DNA of 64,000 nucleotides from Cytobacillus purgationiresistens (GCF_030813235.1 NZ_JAUSUB010000011.1:1-64000); one strand, 5' to 3'; numbered from the stretch's first letter, positions 17,976 through 27,296 are shown. Made by a program: numbers and translations. The notes: generated by a model from the sequence alone, not told the origin.

Positions 17976-19289
17976 ATGAATTCAGTAATCATTGCAGTTT
18001 TTGTCATGCTTATACTTAGCTTAATGCGAATAAACGTTGTATTGTCTTTAGTCATCGGCGCTTTAGTTGGCGGCTTGACGGGCGGGCTAGGTATTGAACG
18101 TACGATAGAAGTGTTTACAAATGGTTTAGGTGGGAGTGCGGAGGTTGCATTAAGCTATGCATTATTGGGTGGTTTTGCGATAGCTATTTCTTCTACGGGC
18201 TTACCTAATCTTTTAGTAGAATTAATTATTAGTAAAGTGGGTAAAGAAGGAGATTCGAGAAAGCAGGTCCTTTCTAAAACACTTATCGTATTGGCTATTC
18301 TGATCATGGCCTGTTTCTCACAAAATATCATTCCAATCCATATTGCATTCATTCCGATTCTCATCCCTCCTTTATTAAAAGTGATGAATGAATTGATGAT
18401 TGATAGAAGGCTGATTGCTGCTGTCCTTACCTTTGGATTGGTCACGCCTTATATGTTAATTCCTGCAGGGTTCGGCAAGATTTTTCAGCAGTTATTAGCA
18501 GATAATATGACAAGGAGCGGATTGGCGGTAAGCGCTGCGGACATTCCGGCTGCAATGATTCTTCCTTCTGTGGGCATGTTAGTAGGGTTAATTATTGCTA
18601 TTTTTATCTCTTACAGAAAGCCTAGAAAATATGAACAAACGGAAAGCGCGATTGTTCAAAAGGGTGAGTATTCTAAAGTAGGGATTATCTTCTCCTTTAT
18701 TGCCATTATCGTTGCTTTATTTGTGCAAATCAGATTGGATTCAATGATTATGGGAGCAGTTGCAGGGATTATCGTTGTTTATGTAAGTGGATCGGTGAAA
18801 CTAAAAGAAGCGGACCAGCTACTGACAGATGGCATGAAAATGATGGCCTTTATCGGGTTTGTTATGCTCGCAGCATTTGGCTTTGGTGATGTTTTAAAAG
18901 AAACTGGGGATGTTTCATTATTGGTAGAAGATGTGGCAGGTGTTATAGGAAAAAATCAATCATTGGGAGCACTGCTCATGCTGTTGGTCGGTCTATTGGT
19001 GACGATGGGGATTGGATCTTCCTTTTCAACCATTCCTATCATCACAACTATATTTGTACCGTTATGTATGGAATTAGGTTTCAGTCCAATAGCAACTATT
19101 GCCCTTGTTGGCGCTTCCGCAGCAATTGGCGATGCAGGTTCACCGGCATCAGATAGCACACTTGGACCAACTGCAGGATTGAATGCAGACGGACAGCATA
19201 ATCATATTTGGGACACTTGTGTGCCAACCTTTCTTCACTATAATATCCCGGTTATTTTTTTCGGTTGGATCGCATCGATGATTTTATAA
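17976..19289 (+). CDS. yuiF: Na+/H+ antiporter / amino acid permease family protein YuiF
   Basis: A 437-residue polytopic membrane protein with about eleven hydrophobic segments of the NhaC-like/YuiF family. Recognisable stretches are SLMRINVVLSLVIGALVGGL near the N-terminus, FSQNIIPIHIAFIPILIPP mid-first half, and the C-terminal GIGSSFSTIPIITTIFVPL and GDAGSPASDSTLGPTAGLN. The substrate is not established. The gene follows pepA as in B. subtilis and has its own promoter. Confidence 0.87.
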   Translation: MNSVIIAVFVMLILSLMRINVVLSLVIGALVGGLTGGLGIERTIEVFTNGLGGSAEVALSYALLGGFAIAISSTGLPNLLVELIISKVGKEGDSRKQVLSKTLIVLAILIMACFSQNIIPIHIAFIPILIPPLLKVMNELMIDRRLIAAVLTFGLVTPYMLIPAGFGKIFQQLLADNMTRSGLAVSAADIPAAMILPSVGMLVGLIIAIFISYRKPRKYEQTESAIVQKGEYSKVGIIFSFIAIIVALFVQIRLDSMIMGAVAGIIVVYVSGSVKLKEADQLLTDGMKMMAFIGFVMLAAFGFGDVLKETGDVSLLVEDVAGVIGKNQSLGALLMLLVGLLVTMGIGSSFSTIPIITTIFVPLCMELGFSPIATIALVGASAAIGDAGSPASDSTLGPTAGLNADGQHNHIWDTCVPTFLHYNIPVIFFGWIASMIL

Positions 19290-19307
19290 CTTCAAAAAAA
19301 TATATTT

Positions 19308-19342
19308 GCCGTTGCTCCTTATTGGCTGCAACGGCTTTTTTT
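19308..19342. terminator. Bidirectional terminator between yuiF and racA
   Basis: GCCGTTGC (19308-19315) pairs with GCAACGGC (19328-19335), with T-rich flank on the right and A-rich flank on the left. Confidence 0.85.
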
Positions 19343-19355
19343 ATTAAATGGGTAA

Positions 19356-19880
19356 TTAAAATCCGAACAGCATGGTGAGGATGTTTTTCTTTTTCATTCT
19401 TTTTCTAGGTGTCTCTTGGTCAAATATCAATAGATTATCCGGGGAATGAACGGCAGGAGGTTGTTCTTGCTTTTTTTCTAACGCTATCACTCGTTGATTT
19501 AGTTTAACGATTTCTTCCTGCAGCTCCTCTATTTCACTACGATGGTGGAGCAGCTGATAGGAAGTGACGTCATCAGCTTTGGCGTTTAACCGCTGTTCAA
19601 AGTCATCCATTCTTGCAAGCAATCTTGTAAAATCCATCCCAGGCTGAGTTGAAGCTGGAACTCCTTTTCTTGCTTTTCTTTTCCCTTCAATTTCTACATT
19701 TTGAAGAAGTACACCTCGGTTCAATTGTTCGTGTACTTGTTTAAGAAGAAAAATATCCTCTTTCGTAAATAAATAGTGTCCAAGCTCATTCCGTTCAGTC
19801 TCAAGCTTAAGTTGTTTGACCCAGCGTTGGATTGTGCTTTGCGAAACACCTAAAAGCTTTGCAACAGCTCCAGTATTCAC
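19356..19880 (-). CDS. racA: Chromosome-anchoring protein RacA
   Basis: A 174-residue sporulation protein that ties the origin-proximal chromosome to the cell pole through DivIVA during axial-filament formation. The N-terminal MerR-like winged HTH (GAVAKLLGVSQSTIQRWVKQL, then NELGHYLFTKEDI) binds DNA. Residues about 90-140 form a coiled coil (IEELQEEIVKLNQRVIALEKK). A basic, hydrophobic C-terminus (KRMKKKNILTMLFGF) fits membrane or pole contact. Length is close to B. subtilis RacA (184). This gene indicates an endospore former. Confidence 0.9.
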   Translation of the reverse strand: MNTGAVAKLLGVSQSTIQRWVKQLKLETERNELGHYLFTKEDIFLLKQVHEQLNRGVLLQNVEIEGKRKARKGVPASTQPGMDFTRLLARMDDFEQRLNAKADDVTSYQLLHHRSEIEELQEEIVKLNQRVIALEKKQEQPPAVHSPDNLLIFDQETPRKRMKKKNILTMLFGF

Positions 19881-20072
19881 AGCGATCTCCTCCTTAATGG
19901 TTCTTATTTAAGTAGATTCTTCCTGAAAATAAAAAATCCTGTGTAGTTGACAAAACAAGTATTTCTTCGGCAAAGAAAGTGGTTATTTTACAAATTATGT
20001 GCAGAATTATTGGAGGAATAAGATGGTTCCATCATGTACAGAATGATTGGAAAAGCGATAAGGATGATACAG

Positions 20073-20306
20073 ATGACTGAAGCACAGATGGAAGCGGTAT
20101 TTGAAGACGCAGGCTACAGTATCCTTTATGAAAAGTTAAAATATAAAATATGGATGGCTTATCAATGGTCCTCTCAGGATGAGGAAATTCTGGATGCCTT
20201 TTTATCCGCCTATGCATTTAATGAGGATGAGGAATTGCGCTGTAATGAGTTTTTATTTCATTATAAAATTTATAAAAATATTGTTGGGAAAAATCTATGG
20301 ATATAA
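20073..20306 (+). CDS. Small acidic hypothetical protein
   Basis: A 77-residue frame beginning MTEAQMEAVFEDAGYSILYEK, mostly helical and acidic, with no membrane segment or recognised motif. The start at 20073 is chosen because AAGG lies about ten bases upstream. A better ribosome site (GGAGGAATAAG) precedes an ATG at 20023, but that frame stops after seven codons, so a leader peptide or a past frameshift is possible. I do not recognise the family. Confidence 0.45.
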   Translation: MTEAQMEAVFEDAGYSILYEKLKYKIWMAYQWSSQDEEILDAFLSAYAFNEDEELRCNEFLFHYKIYKNIVGKNLWI

Positions 20307-20335
20307 GAAAAACGCTGTGATCACTCTTTGCAATA

Positions 20336-20492
20336 AGAAATGCGCAAGCGCCTTGATTTTTTTCGCCGTACTAACGCAGAAGGGCTTGTTCTATCGAAAA
20401 AGGAAACACGGTGAGCGAACCGATGTTGACTTATCTTAAGTGAGGAGACCTAAAATTTGATAGGCGATCGGACGCTTGCGCTAGACATTTTT
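20336..20492. repeat. Minus-oriented copy of the long intergenic repeat
   Basis: Begins GCGCAAGCGCCTTGATTTTTT and ends CGGACGCTTGCGCTAGACA. The inner segment ACACGGTGAGCGAACCGATGT matches the complement of the copy at 11.8 kb. Confidence 0.7.
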
Positions 20493-20524
20493 CCAATTGG
20501 GGATTTCATACATTATTTTCTTTA

Positions 20525-20558
20525 GAAAAAGACTGCGGACAATGAAATGTCTACAGTC
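20525..20558 (-). terminator. Terminator of the Na+/alanine symporter gene
   Basis: On the minus strand, GACTGTAGACAT pairs with GTCCGCAGTC (imperfect centre), followed by TTTTTC. Confidence 0.7.
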
Positions 20559-20572
20559 TGACCTGAGATTTA

Positions 20573-21967
20573 TTATTTTGCTATCTTATAATGATTTTCA
20601 AAGAATTCATTTGTATCTTTAACTACAACTTTTCTTAATAAAATCAGAGCAATTAAATTCGGAATCATCATTAATGCGTTCGCCATATCTGCAAAGGCCC
20701 ATACAGAAGATAGGTTTACCATAGCTCCGATTGCACATGCGATTATATACACGGAACGGTATCCCATAATCCCTTTCGTTCCAGCAAGATATTCAAAGCA
20801 TTTTTCACCGTACACATACCAGCCGACAATGGTTGAAAAACCGAAGAATATAACTGAGAATGCAACAATGTATTCCCCAACTGTTCCGAGAACGTGTGCA
20901 AATGCGGCGCTTGTCAACGCACCGCCATCAAGTGAGCCATCATGCGCGACCCCGGAAATTAATCCGCCAGTGTTGTCCCAAAAACCAGTAATAATCAACA
21001 CTAACCCAGTCATAGTACAGACAATAATCGTCACAATGAATGTGCCTGTCATAGCTACTAATGCTTGCTTAACAGAGTGATCTGTTTTGGCATTTCCAGC
21101 AATGAGAGCAGCCGTACCCAAACCAGCTTCATTTGAAAATATTCCTCTGGATACCCCGTTCTTGATTGCTTCAGAAACAACGATACCAACGAATCCGCCT
21201 GTAGCAGCTACTGGGTTAAAAGCATAATAGAATATCGTTTGAAAGGCAGGGATAATTTGATCAAAATTGATTCCTAATATGATCAGTGCTCCTCCGACAT
21301 ATAATAAAGCCATGAGAGGTACAAAGAATCCAGCAACTGAACTGATTCTTTGCAGGCCACCAAATATAATTAATCCGGCTAATACTGCCAGAACGATACC
21401 AGTTACAATATTATTGATACCAAACGAATCCTTAGCTACTTGTGCAATGGTATTGGATTGCACGCTATTTCCTATGCCAAGTGCTGCAAATGCACCAAAT
21501 ATCGCAAATGCAACAGCTAGCCATTTGAATTTTCTTCCCAGCCCATGCTCTATATAGTACATAGGCCCACTGGAGTATTCACCTTTTGAGTTCTTGACAC
21601 GATACTTCATTGCTAATAAAGCCTCAGAGTATTTGGTTGCCATACCAAGCAGCCCAACGATCCACATCCAGAAAATCGCGCCAGGTCCACCAAGGGTAAT
21701 AGCTGTTGCAACTCCTGCGATGTTACCGTTTCCGATGGTAGCAGCTAAAGCGGTCATTAAGGCTTTAAAGTTACTGACATCTCCTTCATCAGTAGAAGAA
21801 GCTTTGCCCTCTTTAGTAAACGCTAGTTTGAATGCATAAAATAGTTTAGTAAAGGTCCTTCCTTTTAATAAGAACGTTAGAAGTAACCCAGTGCCAAATA
21901 ATAAGATTAAGCTCGGTGTTCCCCAAAGGATTCCGTTAATCTTATCCAGCAGTGCCATCAAATCCAT
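20573..21967 (-). CDS. alsT: Sodium:alanine symporter (AGCS family, AlsT-like)
   Basis: A 464-residue secondary transporter importing alanine (or glycine/glutamine in some relatives) with Na+. It has about eleven membrane helices and the AGCS landmarks ALAATIGNGNIAGVATAI (residues about 78-95), GPGAIFWMWIVGLLGMATKYSE and GVSRGIFSNEAGLGTAAL. The start at 21967 follows AGAGGGGAAACAGC; the frame upstream is not family-like. It lies next to adeR-ald, which suggests joint use of alanine as carbon and nitrogen source. Confidence 0.9.
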   Translation of the reverse strand: MDLMALLDKINGILWGTPSLILLFGTGLLLTFLLKGRTFTKLFYAFKLAFTKEGKASSTDEGDVSNFKALMTALAATIGNGNIAGVATAITLGGPGAIFWMWIVGLLGMATKYSEALLAMKYRVKNSKGEYSSGPMYYIEHGLGRKFKWLAVAFAIFGAFAALGIGNSVQSNTIAQVAKDSFGINNIVTGIVLAVLAGLIIFGGLQRISSVAGFFVPLMALLYVGGALIILGINFDQIIPAFQTIFYYAFNPVAATGGFVGIVVSEAIKNGVSRGIFSNEAGLGTAALIAGNAKTDHSVKQALVAMTGTFIVTIIVCTMTGLVLIITGFWDNTGGLISGVAHDGSLDGGALTSAAFAHVLGTVGEYIVAFSVIFFGFSTIVGWYVYGEKCFEYLAGTKGIMGYRSVYIIACAIGAMVNLSSVWAFADMANALMMIPNLIALILLRKVVVKDTNEFFENHYKIAK

Positions 21968-22257
21968 GCTGTTTCCCCTCTCTGTCTTACATGTGGACAT
22001 TTATACTTGTCTAGTAACATAGGTAATAATGAAAAACTCAATAGCAAAACGACTTTGCAAATAGCTGAAAATCAAGACTTAGAAAGAGTTCAGCACCTAC
22101 ACGCTAAATTCGCTTCTCGTTCGAAAAAGAATGTAAATTAAAATACAATAAAATTTAATGTACATCCACCCAGTAAATTTATAAGAATATTTTCTATTGT
22201 AAAATTATCTAAAAATAACATCAAGCAAATCAAAGAAGTCCACCAATTCCCAAAATT

Positions 22258-22307
22258 AAAAATGTCGAAAAATGTAGGTGACTGTCACCGACAATTTTCG
22301 ACATTTT
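22258..22307. repeat. Full-length copy of a small palindromic repeat
   Basis: A nearly perfect 50-bp palindrome: AAAATGTCGAAAA on the left, GGTGACTGTCACC in the centre, TTTTCGACATTTT on the right. Half copies occur at 14.23, 44.17-44.22 and 49.50 kb. The rest of the 22.0-22.4 kb interval shows no gene. Confidence 0.75.
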
Positions 22308-22416
22308 CACGCTAGAGCTATCTGCGCTTTTCGGATATAATGGAGGGAAGGTTAGGGTGAGTTAATTTAGTGGTTTCGGTTTTAGGGGAGTTCAGTTATA
22401 TGGGAGGGCTTGATGG

Positions 22417-23664
22417 GTGAATAAAGGTAAAGATCCGTTTAAACGACCATTTGATAGTTTAGAAAATCTCGTCGATAAAATTAGAGATGTCCTTGAGTGT
22501 CCGGTAACTGTTGAGGATGCAAATCATAGACTTCTTGCCTACAGTACCCATGATGATCAGACTGACGCGGCCAGAATTGCAACAATTATAAGCAGGAAGG
22601 TGCCAGAAAAGGTAATCAATAGCCTTTGGAAAGCAAATGCCATTCCGCAGCTCATGAAAAGTGGGGAGCCTCTAAAAATTCCTGAAATTAAAGAAATTGG
22701 TTTAGGGAACAGAGTGGCAATATCCATTCGCAATCAAAATGAAGTGCTCGGGTACATATGGGCAGTGGAAAGAGATAAATCACTTTCTGAAGATGAAATG
22801 AATTTATTAAAATTAGCAGCTCAAACTGCAAGAACTGAGTTGTTAAAATTAAATAGACAAAAGAAAAAAAGAGAAGAAAGTTATCAGGGGTTTTTCTGGC
22901 AACTGTTAACGGGAAGATATCCTAACCATGAAGAAATCATTGAAAAACTTGAAGAATTGAATATTAAGCCGCCTGCTAATTTTACTGTTATTGTGTTTCG
23001 ATTTTTAGAAGACATCGATGTTCAAACAGAACAAAGCATCGTATATTTAATTACTACAAGCCAAAAGTTAAATATCACCTTCTACGCTGCGATGGGTAAT
23101 GAATTTATTATACTAGCGTCACCTTCTGAGTCACAAGGAACAGAGAAAACAATAGCGGATTTTATCCTATTCTTTATTGATCAAATGAAAACAAGGTTTC
23201 AAATTCATCAAATCATCGGAGCAAGCAGCGGTTTATCTGAACGGTTGGAGCATGTCGAAGAGCGCTACTCTGAAAGTCTGGAAGTGGTGCGACTGAAATC
23301 CAAATTCCCGGAAGAGATGACAGAGATCCATACGTATAACCAATTAGGTATTTTTAGATATTTGGAAGAATTACTTGAGAAGAAAAAAAGTAATGAATAC
23401 GAACATCCAACCATTAAAAAACTGATTAAATATGACCTTGAGCATAAAACGGACTTATTAAATACACTTGAAAGTTTCATCAGTCATGATAGTAATGTAA
23501 ATGAAGCAGCCAAAAAACTGCATATCCATGTGAACACATTAAATTATCGTCTTAAAAGGATTACAGATATAGGAGAAACAGATTTGAAGAGCACTCATCA
23601 AAAATTATCATTATATTTAGATCTGAAAATGAGAAAATTTATGAATAGAAAGCATCGTTTGTGA
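22417..23664 (+). CDS. adeR: PucR-family transcriptional activator, AdeR-like
   Basis: A 415-residue regulator with an N-terminal sensory (GAF-like) region starting [22 protein letters not shown], a central GGDEF-like PucR module, and a C-terminal helix-turn-helix (about 355-410) with [20 protein letters not shown] and [14 protein letters not shown]. The start is a GTG. B. subtilis AdeR, a PucR-type protein, activates the adjacent alanine dehydrogenase gene. The same order here (adeR then ald) makes that role likely. A terminator overlaps its stop codon and separates it from ald. Confidence 0.87.
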   Translation: MNKGKDPFKRPFDSLENLVDKIRDVLECPVTVEDANHRLLAYSTHDDQTDAARIATIISRKVPEKVINSLWKANAIPQLMKSGEPLKIPEIKEIGLGNRVAISIRNQNEVLGYIWAVERDKSLSEDEMNLLKLAAQTARTELLKLNRQKKKREESYQGFFWQLLTGRYPNHEEIIEKLEELNIKPPANFTVIVFRFLEDIDVQTEQSIVYLITTSQKLNITFYAAMGNEFIILASPSESQGTEKTIADFILFFIDQMKTRFQIHQIIGASSGLSERLEHVEERYSESLEVVRLKSKFPEEMTEIHTYNQLGIFRYLEELLEKKKSNEYEHPTIKKLIKYDLEHKTDLLNTLESFISHDSNVNEAAKKLHIHVNTLNYRLKRITDIGETDLKSTHQKLSLYLDLKMRKFMNRKHRL

Positions 23665-23687
23665 AATTCTACAAACGATGCTTTTTT
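23650..23687 (+). terminator. Terminator overlapping the adeR stop codon
   Basis: AAGCATCGTTTGT pairs with ACAAACGATGCTT (23671-23683) and is followed by TTTTT. The stem includes the last codons of adeR. Confidence 0.85.
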
Positions 23688-23774
23688 ATTTTTCATATAT
23701 ACACAATGTCAATTCAGATTTCTATTATTATACTGAGAATAAGATTAAAAATGATGGGTGAAAGGGGAATACTG

Positions 23775-24905
23775 ATGATCATCGGGGTACCTAAAGAAAT
23801 TAAAAACAATGAAAATCGTGTAGCTATGACGCCAGCAGGTGTTGATGCACTTGTAAAAGCTGGACACGAAGTCCTAATTGAAACAAATGCGGGTGTAGGA
23901 AGCGGCTTTGAAAACGCAGACTATCAGCAATCAGGGGCTAAAATTGTAGATACAGCTAAAGAAGCATGGGCTGCAGGAATGGTCATGAAGGTAAAAGAAC
24001 CTCTTCCGTCTGAGTACGGATATTTCCGAAAAGGCTTAGTCTTATTCACATATCTTCACTTAGCAGCAGAGCCTGAATTGGCACAAGCCCTTGTGGAAAA
24101 AGGCGTAACAGCCATCGCTTATGAAACTGTTGAATTGAATCGGACACTTCCTTTGCTTACTCCTATGAGTGAAGTGGCAGGAAGAATGGCTTCACAAGTA
24201 GGCGCACAATTTCTACAAAAAACAAACGGTGGCCTAGGAATCTTATTAGCTGGTGTTCCAGGTGTTTCTCGTGGGAAAGTAACAATCGTCGGCGGCGGTG
24301 TGGTAGGAATTAACGCTGCGAAAATGGCAATTGGCCTAGGCGCAGATGTGACGATCATCGACTTAAGCCCTGAAAGACTTCGTCAGCTTGATGATATTTT
24401 CGGTAACAGCATTCAAACGTTGATGTCCAATCCGTTTAACATTGCACAAGCTGTAAAAGAAGCAGACCTTGTCATTGGTGCCGTTCTGATTCCAGGAGCA
24501 AAAGCACCTAAGCTAGTAACAGAAGAAATGGTCCAATCAATGAAACCAGGTTCTGTTGTCATTGACGTTGCAGTAGACCAAGGTGGAATTTTAGAAACAG
24601 TTGATCATGTAACGACACATGATGACCCAACATACATTAAGCACGGAGTCGTTCACTATGCAGTAGCAAATATGCCTGGTGCCGTTCCTAGAACATCAAC
24701 AATGGCTCTCACAAACGTAACAATCCCTTATGCGCTTCAAATTGCAAACAAAGGTGTCACCCTGGCAGTTGAAGAAAACGCTGCATTAAAGCTAGGTGTG
24801 AACGTTGTAGGCGGAAGCATCACTTATGAAGCAGTTGCCAAAGATTTAGGTTACGAATACATCCCAGTTTCAGTAGCATTAGAAAACCAAAAAATAGCTA
24901 ACTAA
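23775..24905 (+). CDS. ald: Alanine dehydrogenase
   Basis: A 376-residue enzyme catalysing reversible oxidative deamination of L-alanine to pyruvate and ammonium with NAD+. Catalytic residues correspond to K74 (VKEPLPSEY) and H95 ([11 protein letters not shown]). The NAD motif is [18 protein letters not shown] (about 174-190), and the C-terminal [13 protein letters not shown] is intact. The start at 23775 gives the canonical [16 protein letters not shown]; the open frame from 23661 overlaps the adeR terminator. It provides pyruvate during growth on alanine and is important in sporulation of Bacillus. Confidence 0.95.
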   Translation: MIIGVPKEIKNNENRVAMTPAGVDALVKAGHEVLIETNAGVGSGFENADYQQSGAKIVDTAKEAWAAGMVMKVKEPLPSEYGYFRKGLVLFTYLHLAAEPELAQALVEKGVTAIAYETVELNRTLPLLTPMSEVAGRMASQVGAQFLQKTNGGLGILLAGVPGVSRGKVTIVGGGVVGINAAKMAIGLGADVTIIDLSPERLRQLDDIFGNSIQTLMSNPFNIAQAVKEADLVIGAVLIPGAKAPKLVTEEMVQSMKPGSVVIDVAVDQGGILETVDHVTTHDDPTYIKHGVVHYAVANMPGAVPRTSTMALTNVTIPYALQIANKGVTLAVEENAALKLGVNVVGGSITYEAVAKDLGYEYIPVSVALENQKIAN

Positions 24906-24969
24906 TCTGGAAGACCCCTTTAGCCATCAGGCTGGAGGTGTAAAGTGATAATAAAGTTATTTAATTTAG

Positions 24970-25027
24970 ATATAAAAATATAAGAGCCTTGCTACATTTT
25001 TGAACTATACCCCGAATAATGGACACT
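24970..25027. mobile_element. Remnant end of an IS3-family element
   Basis: AGAGCCTTGCTAC...TGAACTATACCCCGAATAATGGACA resembles the inverted right end of the complete element at 27.3-28.8 kb (AGAGCCTTACTAC...TGAACTGTACCCCATAATATGGACA). No transposase frame is attached, so this is a solo end. Confidence 0.6.
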
Positions 25028-25057
25028 AAAGAAAAAGTGTCCATTATTCGGGTTTTT
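25011..25057 (+). terminator. Strong terminator-like hairpin downstream of ald
   Basis: CCCGAATAATGGACACT pairs perfectly with AGTGTCCATTATTCGGG over an 8-base loop, then TTTTTC. The stem overlaps the IS remnant, so an IS-derived sequence may now serve as the ald terminator. Confidence 0.75.
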
Positions 25058-25116
25058 CTATGTTCCTATAAAGAAAACCCGTTTATAATAAAAGAATTAA
25101 TTATTGTGTGCAGAGA

Positions 25117-25190
25117 TAATAAAGTTGTTTACTTTACAATAAAGTCCTTTGAAAAATAATAAAGTTGTTTAATTCTTATAGAACTAACGG
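25117..25190 (+). repeat. Island-bounding repeat, copy 1
   Basis: Contains GTTTACTTTACAATAAAGTCC followed by AATAATAAAGTTGTTTAATTC and GAACTAACGG. An inverted partner sharing both blocks occurs at 30262-30326; shorter inverted and direct relatives lie at 27.25 and 28.88 kb. Confidence 0.7.
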
Positions 25191-25238
25191 AGCAGGATAG
25201 TTCAACAAGGTATTCCAATCTTTGGGGTACTTTTAAGG

Positions 25239-25273
25239 GAAAGCCCAAAAGGAATATAATCCTTTCGGGCTTT
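25239..25273. terminator. Hairpin downstream of the threonyl-tRNA synthetase gene
   Basis: AAAGCCCAAAAGGA pairs with TCCTTTCGGGCTTT (one internal mismatch region). It is placed just after the minus-strand gene. The U-tract is weak on that strand. Confidence 0.5.
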
Positions 25274-25282
25274 GAATGGAGT

Positions 25283-26494
25283 TTATCTACTACTGTTAAT
25301 TTCTTTAATGAACCGTTCAATTGTTTCTTGTATACTCATCACACCAAGGTTTCCCTCTTTTCGCTTTCTTAACGCCAAGGATTGGTTCTCCATCTCTTTA
25401 TCACCGATAACAAGCATGTAAGGAATCTTTTGTTTTTCAGCTTCTCTAATCTTCAATCCCATCTTCTCAGCCCTATAATCGACTTCCACACGCAATCCTG
25501 CTGATTCCAATTGGGATTTCACTTCATTTGCAAAAACTGCGTGTGAATCAGAAATAGGTATTATTTTTGCTTGAACAGGTGCCAGCCAAAGTGGAAACTC
25601 CCCAGCAAAATGTTCAATTAAAATTGCCATAAAACGCTCTACGGAACCATAGATGGCTCTATGAATCAAAACGGGAAGATGAAGTTTATTATCTTCACCT
25701 ACATAAGCACAATTAAACTTTTGAGGCATTTGAAAATCCAATTGGACTGTACCGCATTGCCAGCTTCTTCCAAGTGAATCTAAAATATGAAAATCTATTT
25801 TCGGACCATAAAATGCCCCATCACCAGGATTAATCTGGTAATTAACTCCTTTACTCTTCAAAACAGATTCCAACGCTAATTCAGCTTTACCCCAGATTTC
25901 TTCGGAACCCATGTACTCTTCTGGTCTCGTAGAAAGCTCTACTTTATATTCAAAACCAAAGTGGGAGTAAAACTCATCTACTAACTCAAGAACTTTATCA
26001 ATTTCGGACTCAATCTGGTCAACTCGAACAAATAAATGTGCATCGTCTTGAGTAAAGGAACGCACTCTTAAAAGTCCATTTAAAGAACCCGAAAGTTCAT
26101 GTCTGTGAACTAATCCAAGTTCTGCAAAACGGATAGGTAATTCTCGATAGCTTCTTCGTTTGCTGTTGAAAATTAATATAGCACCAGGACAGTTCATTGG
26201 CTTAATGGCATAATTTTGTTCATCCACATTGGAAAAATACATATTTTCATGATAATGATTCCAATGACCTGATTGTTCCCAAAGTTCCTGTTTCAACATA
26301 ATGGGTGTTTTAATTTCTTGATAGCCTGCCTTTTTATGTTTCTTTCTCCATAAATTTTCAAGTTCATTCCGAATCATCATTCCATTTGGTAAGAAAAAAG
26401 GCATTCCTGGAGCCTCATCCATTGAAGTGAACAGTTCTAACTCTTGACCTAGCTTTCGATGATTTCTTTTTTCTGCTTCCAGTTGATTAGACAT
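25283..26494 (-). CDS. Threonyl-tRNA synthetase lacking TGS and editing domains
   Basis: A 403-residue class II synthetase, compared with about 640 for normal ThrRS. It begins at the point where the catalytic core starts (KRNHRKLGQELELF) and keeps motif 2 (VHRHELSGSLNGLLRVRSFTQ), the three Zn ligands C102, H153 and H278, motif 3 (LIHRAIYGSVERF), and the C-terminal anticodon-binding domain. The N-terminal TGS and Ser-tRNA editing domains are absent, and the T-box leader abuts this start with a normal AGGAGG site, so the short form looks native, not truncated by the window. It is likely a second, Thr-starvation-induced ThrRS; an inhibitor-resistance role is speculative. Confidence 0.88.
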   Translation of the reverse strand: MSNQLEAEKRNHRKLGQELELFTSMDEAPGMPFFLPNGMMIRNELENLWRKKHKKAGYQEIKTPIMLKQELWEQSGHWNHYHENMYFSNVDEQNYAIKPMNCPGAILIFNSKRRSYRELPIRFAELGLVHRHELSGSLNGLLRVRSFTQDDAHLFVRVDQIESEIDKVLELVDEFYSHFGFEYKVELSTRPEEYMGSEEIWGKAELALESVLKSKGVNYQINPGDGAFYGPKIDFHILDSLGRSWQCGTVQLDFQMPQKFNCAYVGEDNKLHLPVLIHRAIYGSVERFMAILIEHFAGEFPLWLAPVQAKIIPISDSHAVFANEVKSQLESAGLRVEVDYRAEKMGLKIREAEKQKIPYMLVIGDKEMENQSLALRKRKEGNLGVMSIQETIERFIKEINSSR

Positions 26495-26523
26495 TTTTAT
26501 TCCTCCTGATTTTAAGTTGTATT

Positions 26524-26770
26524 AAAAAAGACCACACTCATCCCAATAATAGGGACGAGTGTGGTCGTGATTCCACCCTGATTCCATAAAACACAATTAA
26601 GAATGCTTTATGCTCAAAAAAGATAACGGATTTACCGATTATAGATACTTTGAATATACATTTCCCTATAATAGCTCCAAGGTGGTAAATCATTCACTTT
26701 TCTTCAGGGCTTCCAGCCAATGACCCTGTTCTCTGATAAGAAAACGAAGAATGATTCATGTCCTTTTCAA
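26524..26770 (-). promoter_or_regulatory. T-box riboswitch (Thr), gene-proximal copy
   Basis: On the minus strand: stem I with a Thr ACC specifier at 26684-26686 followed by a purine (TTTACCACCTTGGAGC), the T-box AGGGTGGAATCACG at 26566-26579, then a terminator ACCACACTCGTCCC / GGGATGAGTGTGGT with a T tract. Uncharged tRNA-Thr should favour read-through into the synthetase gene. Confidence 0.85.
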
Positions 26771-26795
26771 CGCCTAACTATTTAATTTTGTATAA

Positions 26796-27042
26796 AAAAA
26801 AGACCACACTCATCCCAATAATAGGGACGAGTGTGGTCGTGATTCCACCCTGATTCCATAAAACACAATTAAGAATGCTTTATGCTCAAAAAAGATAACG
26901 GATTTACCGATTATAGATACTTTGAATGATACATTTCCCTATAATAGCTCCAAGGTGGTAAATCATTCGTTTTTCTTCAGGGCTTTCAGCCGATGACCCT
27001 GTTCTCTATCAAGAAAATGTACCAATGATTCATGTCCTTATC
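26796..27042 (-). promoter_or_regulatory. T-box riboswitch (Thr), distal copy in tandem
   Basis: A second complete leader, nearly identical to the proximal one over its whole length, with ACC specifier at 26957-26959, its own T-box and its own terminator. Two leaders in series require two antitermination events. B. subtilis thrZ is known to use three tandem leaders. Confidence 0.85.
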
Positions 27043-27079
27043 ATAGCCTAATTAGATTTGTGATTTATTCTTGTTGAAA

Positions 27080-27108
27080 AATATAATACACATATTTAAA
27101 AATGTCAA
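27080..27108 (-). promoter_or_regulatory. SigA promoter for the tandem T-box leader
   Basis: On the minus strand TTGACA (27103-27108), a 17-bp spacer and TATATT (27080-27085), about 40 bp before the distal leader. Confidence 0.7.
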
Positions 27109-27231
27109 GTATTGTATTACAAGATACAATGACCGAATATAAATTCTAATAACTAAGGTATCAGTTGAATTAGAATTATACCAGGTAGGAATTTGTGTGA
27201 GAAGTGTTGAATGTCTTGTGAATAGTTTCAC

Positions 27232-27296
27232 TTAAACTAACAGGGGCTTTAGTTGAATAAGAATTAAACAACTTTATTATTGATTTTTAAGTACAA
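27232..27296 (-). repeat. Island repeat, copy 2 (inverted relative to copy 1)
   Basis: Reading on the minus strand: AATAATAAAGTTGTTTAATTC, then AACTAAAGCCCCTGTTAGTT. With copy 1 it brackets the synthetase gene and its leaders. Confidence 0.65.
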
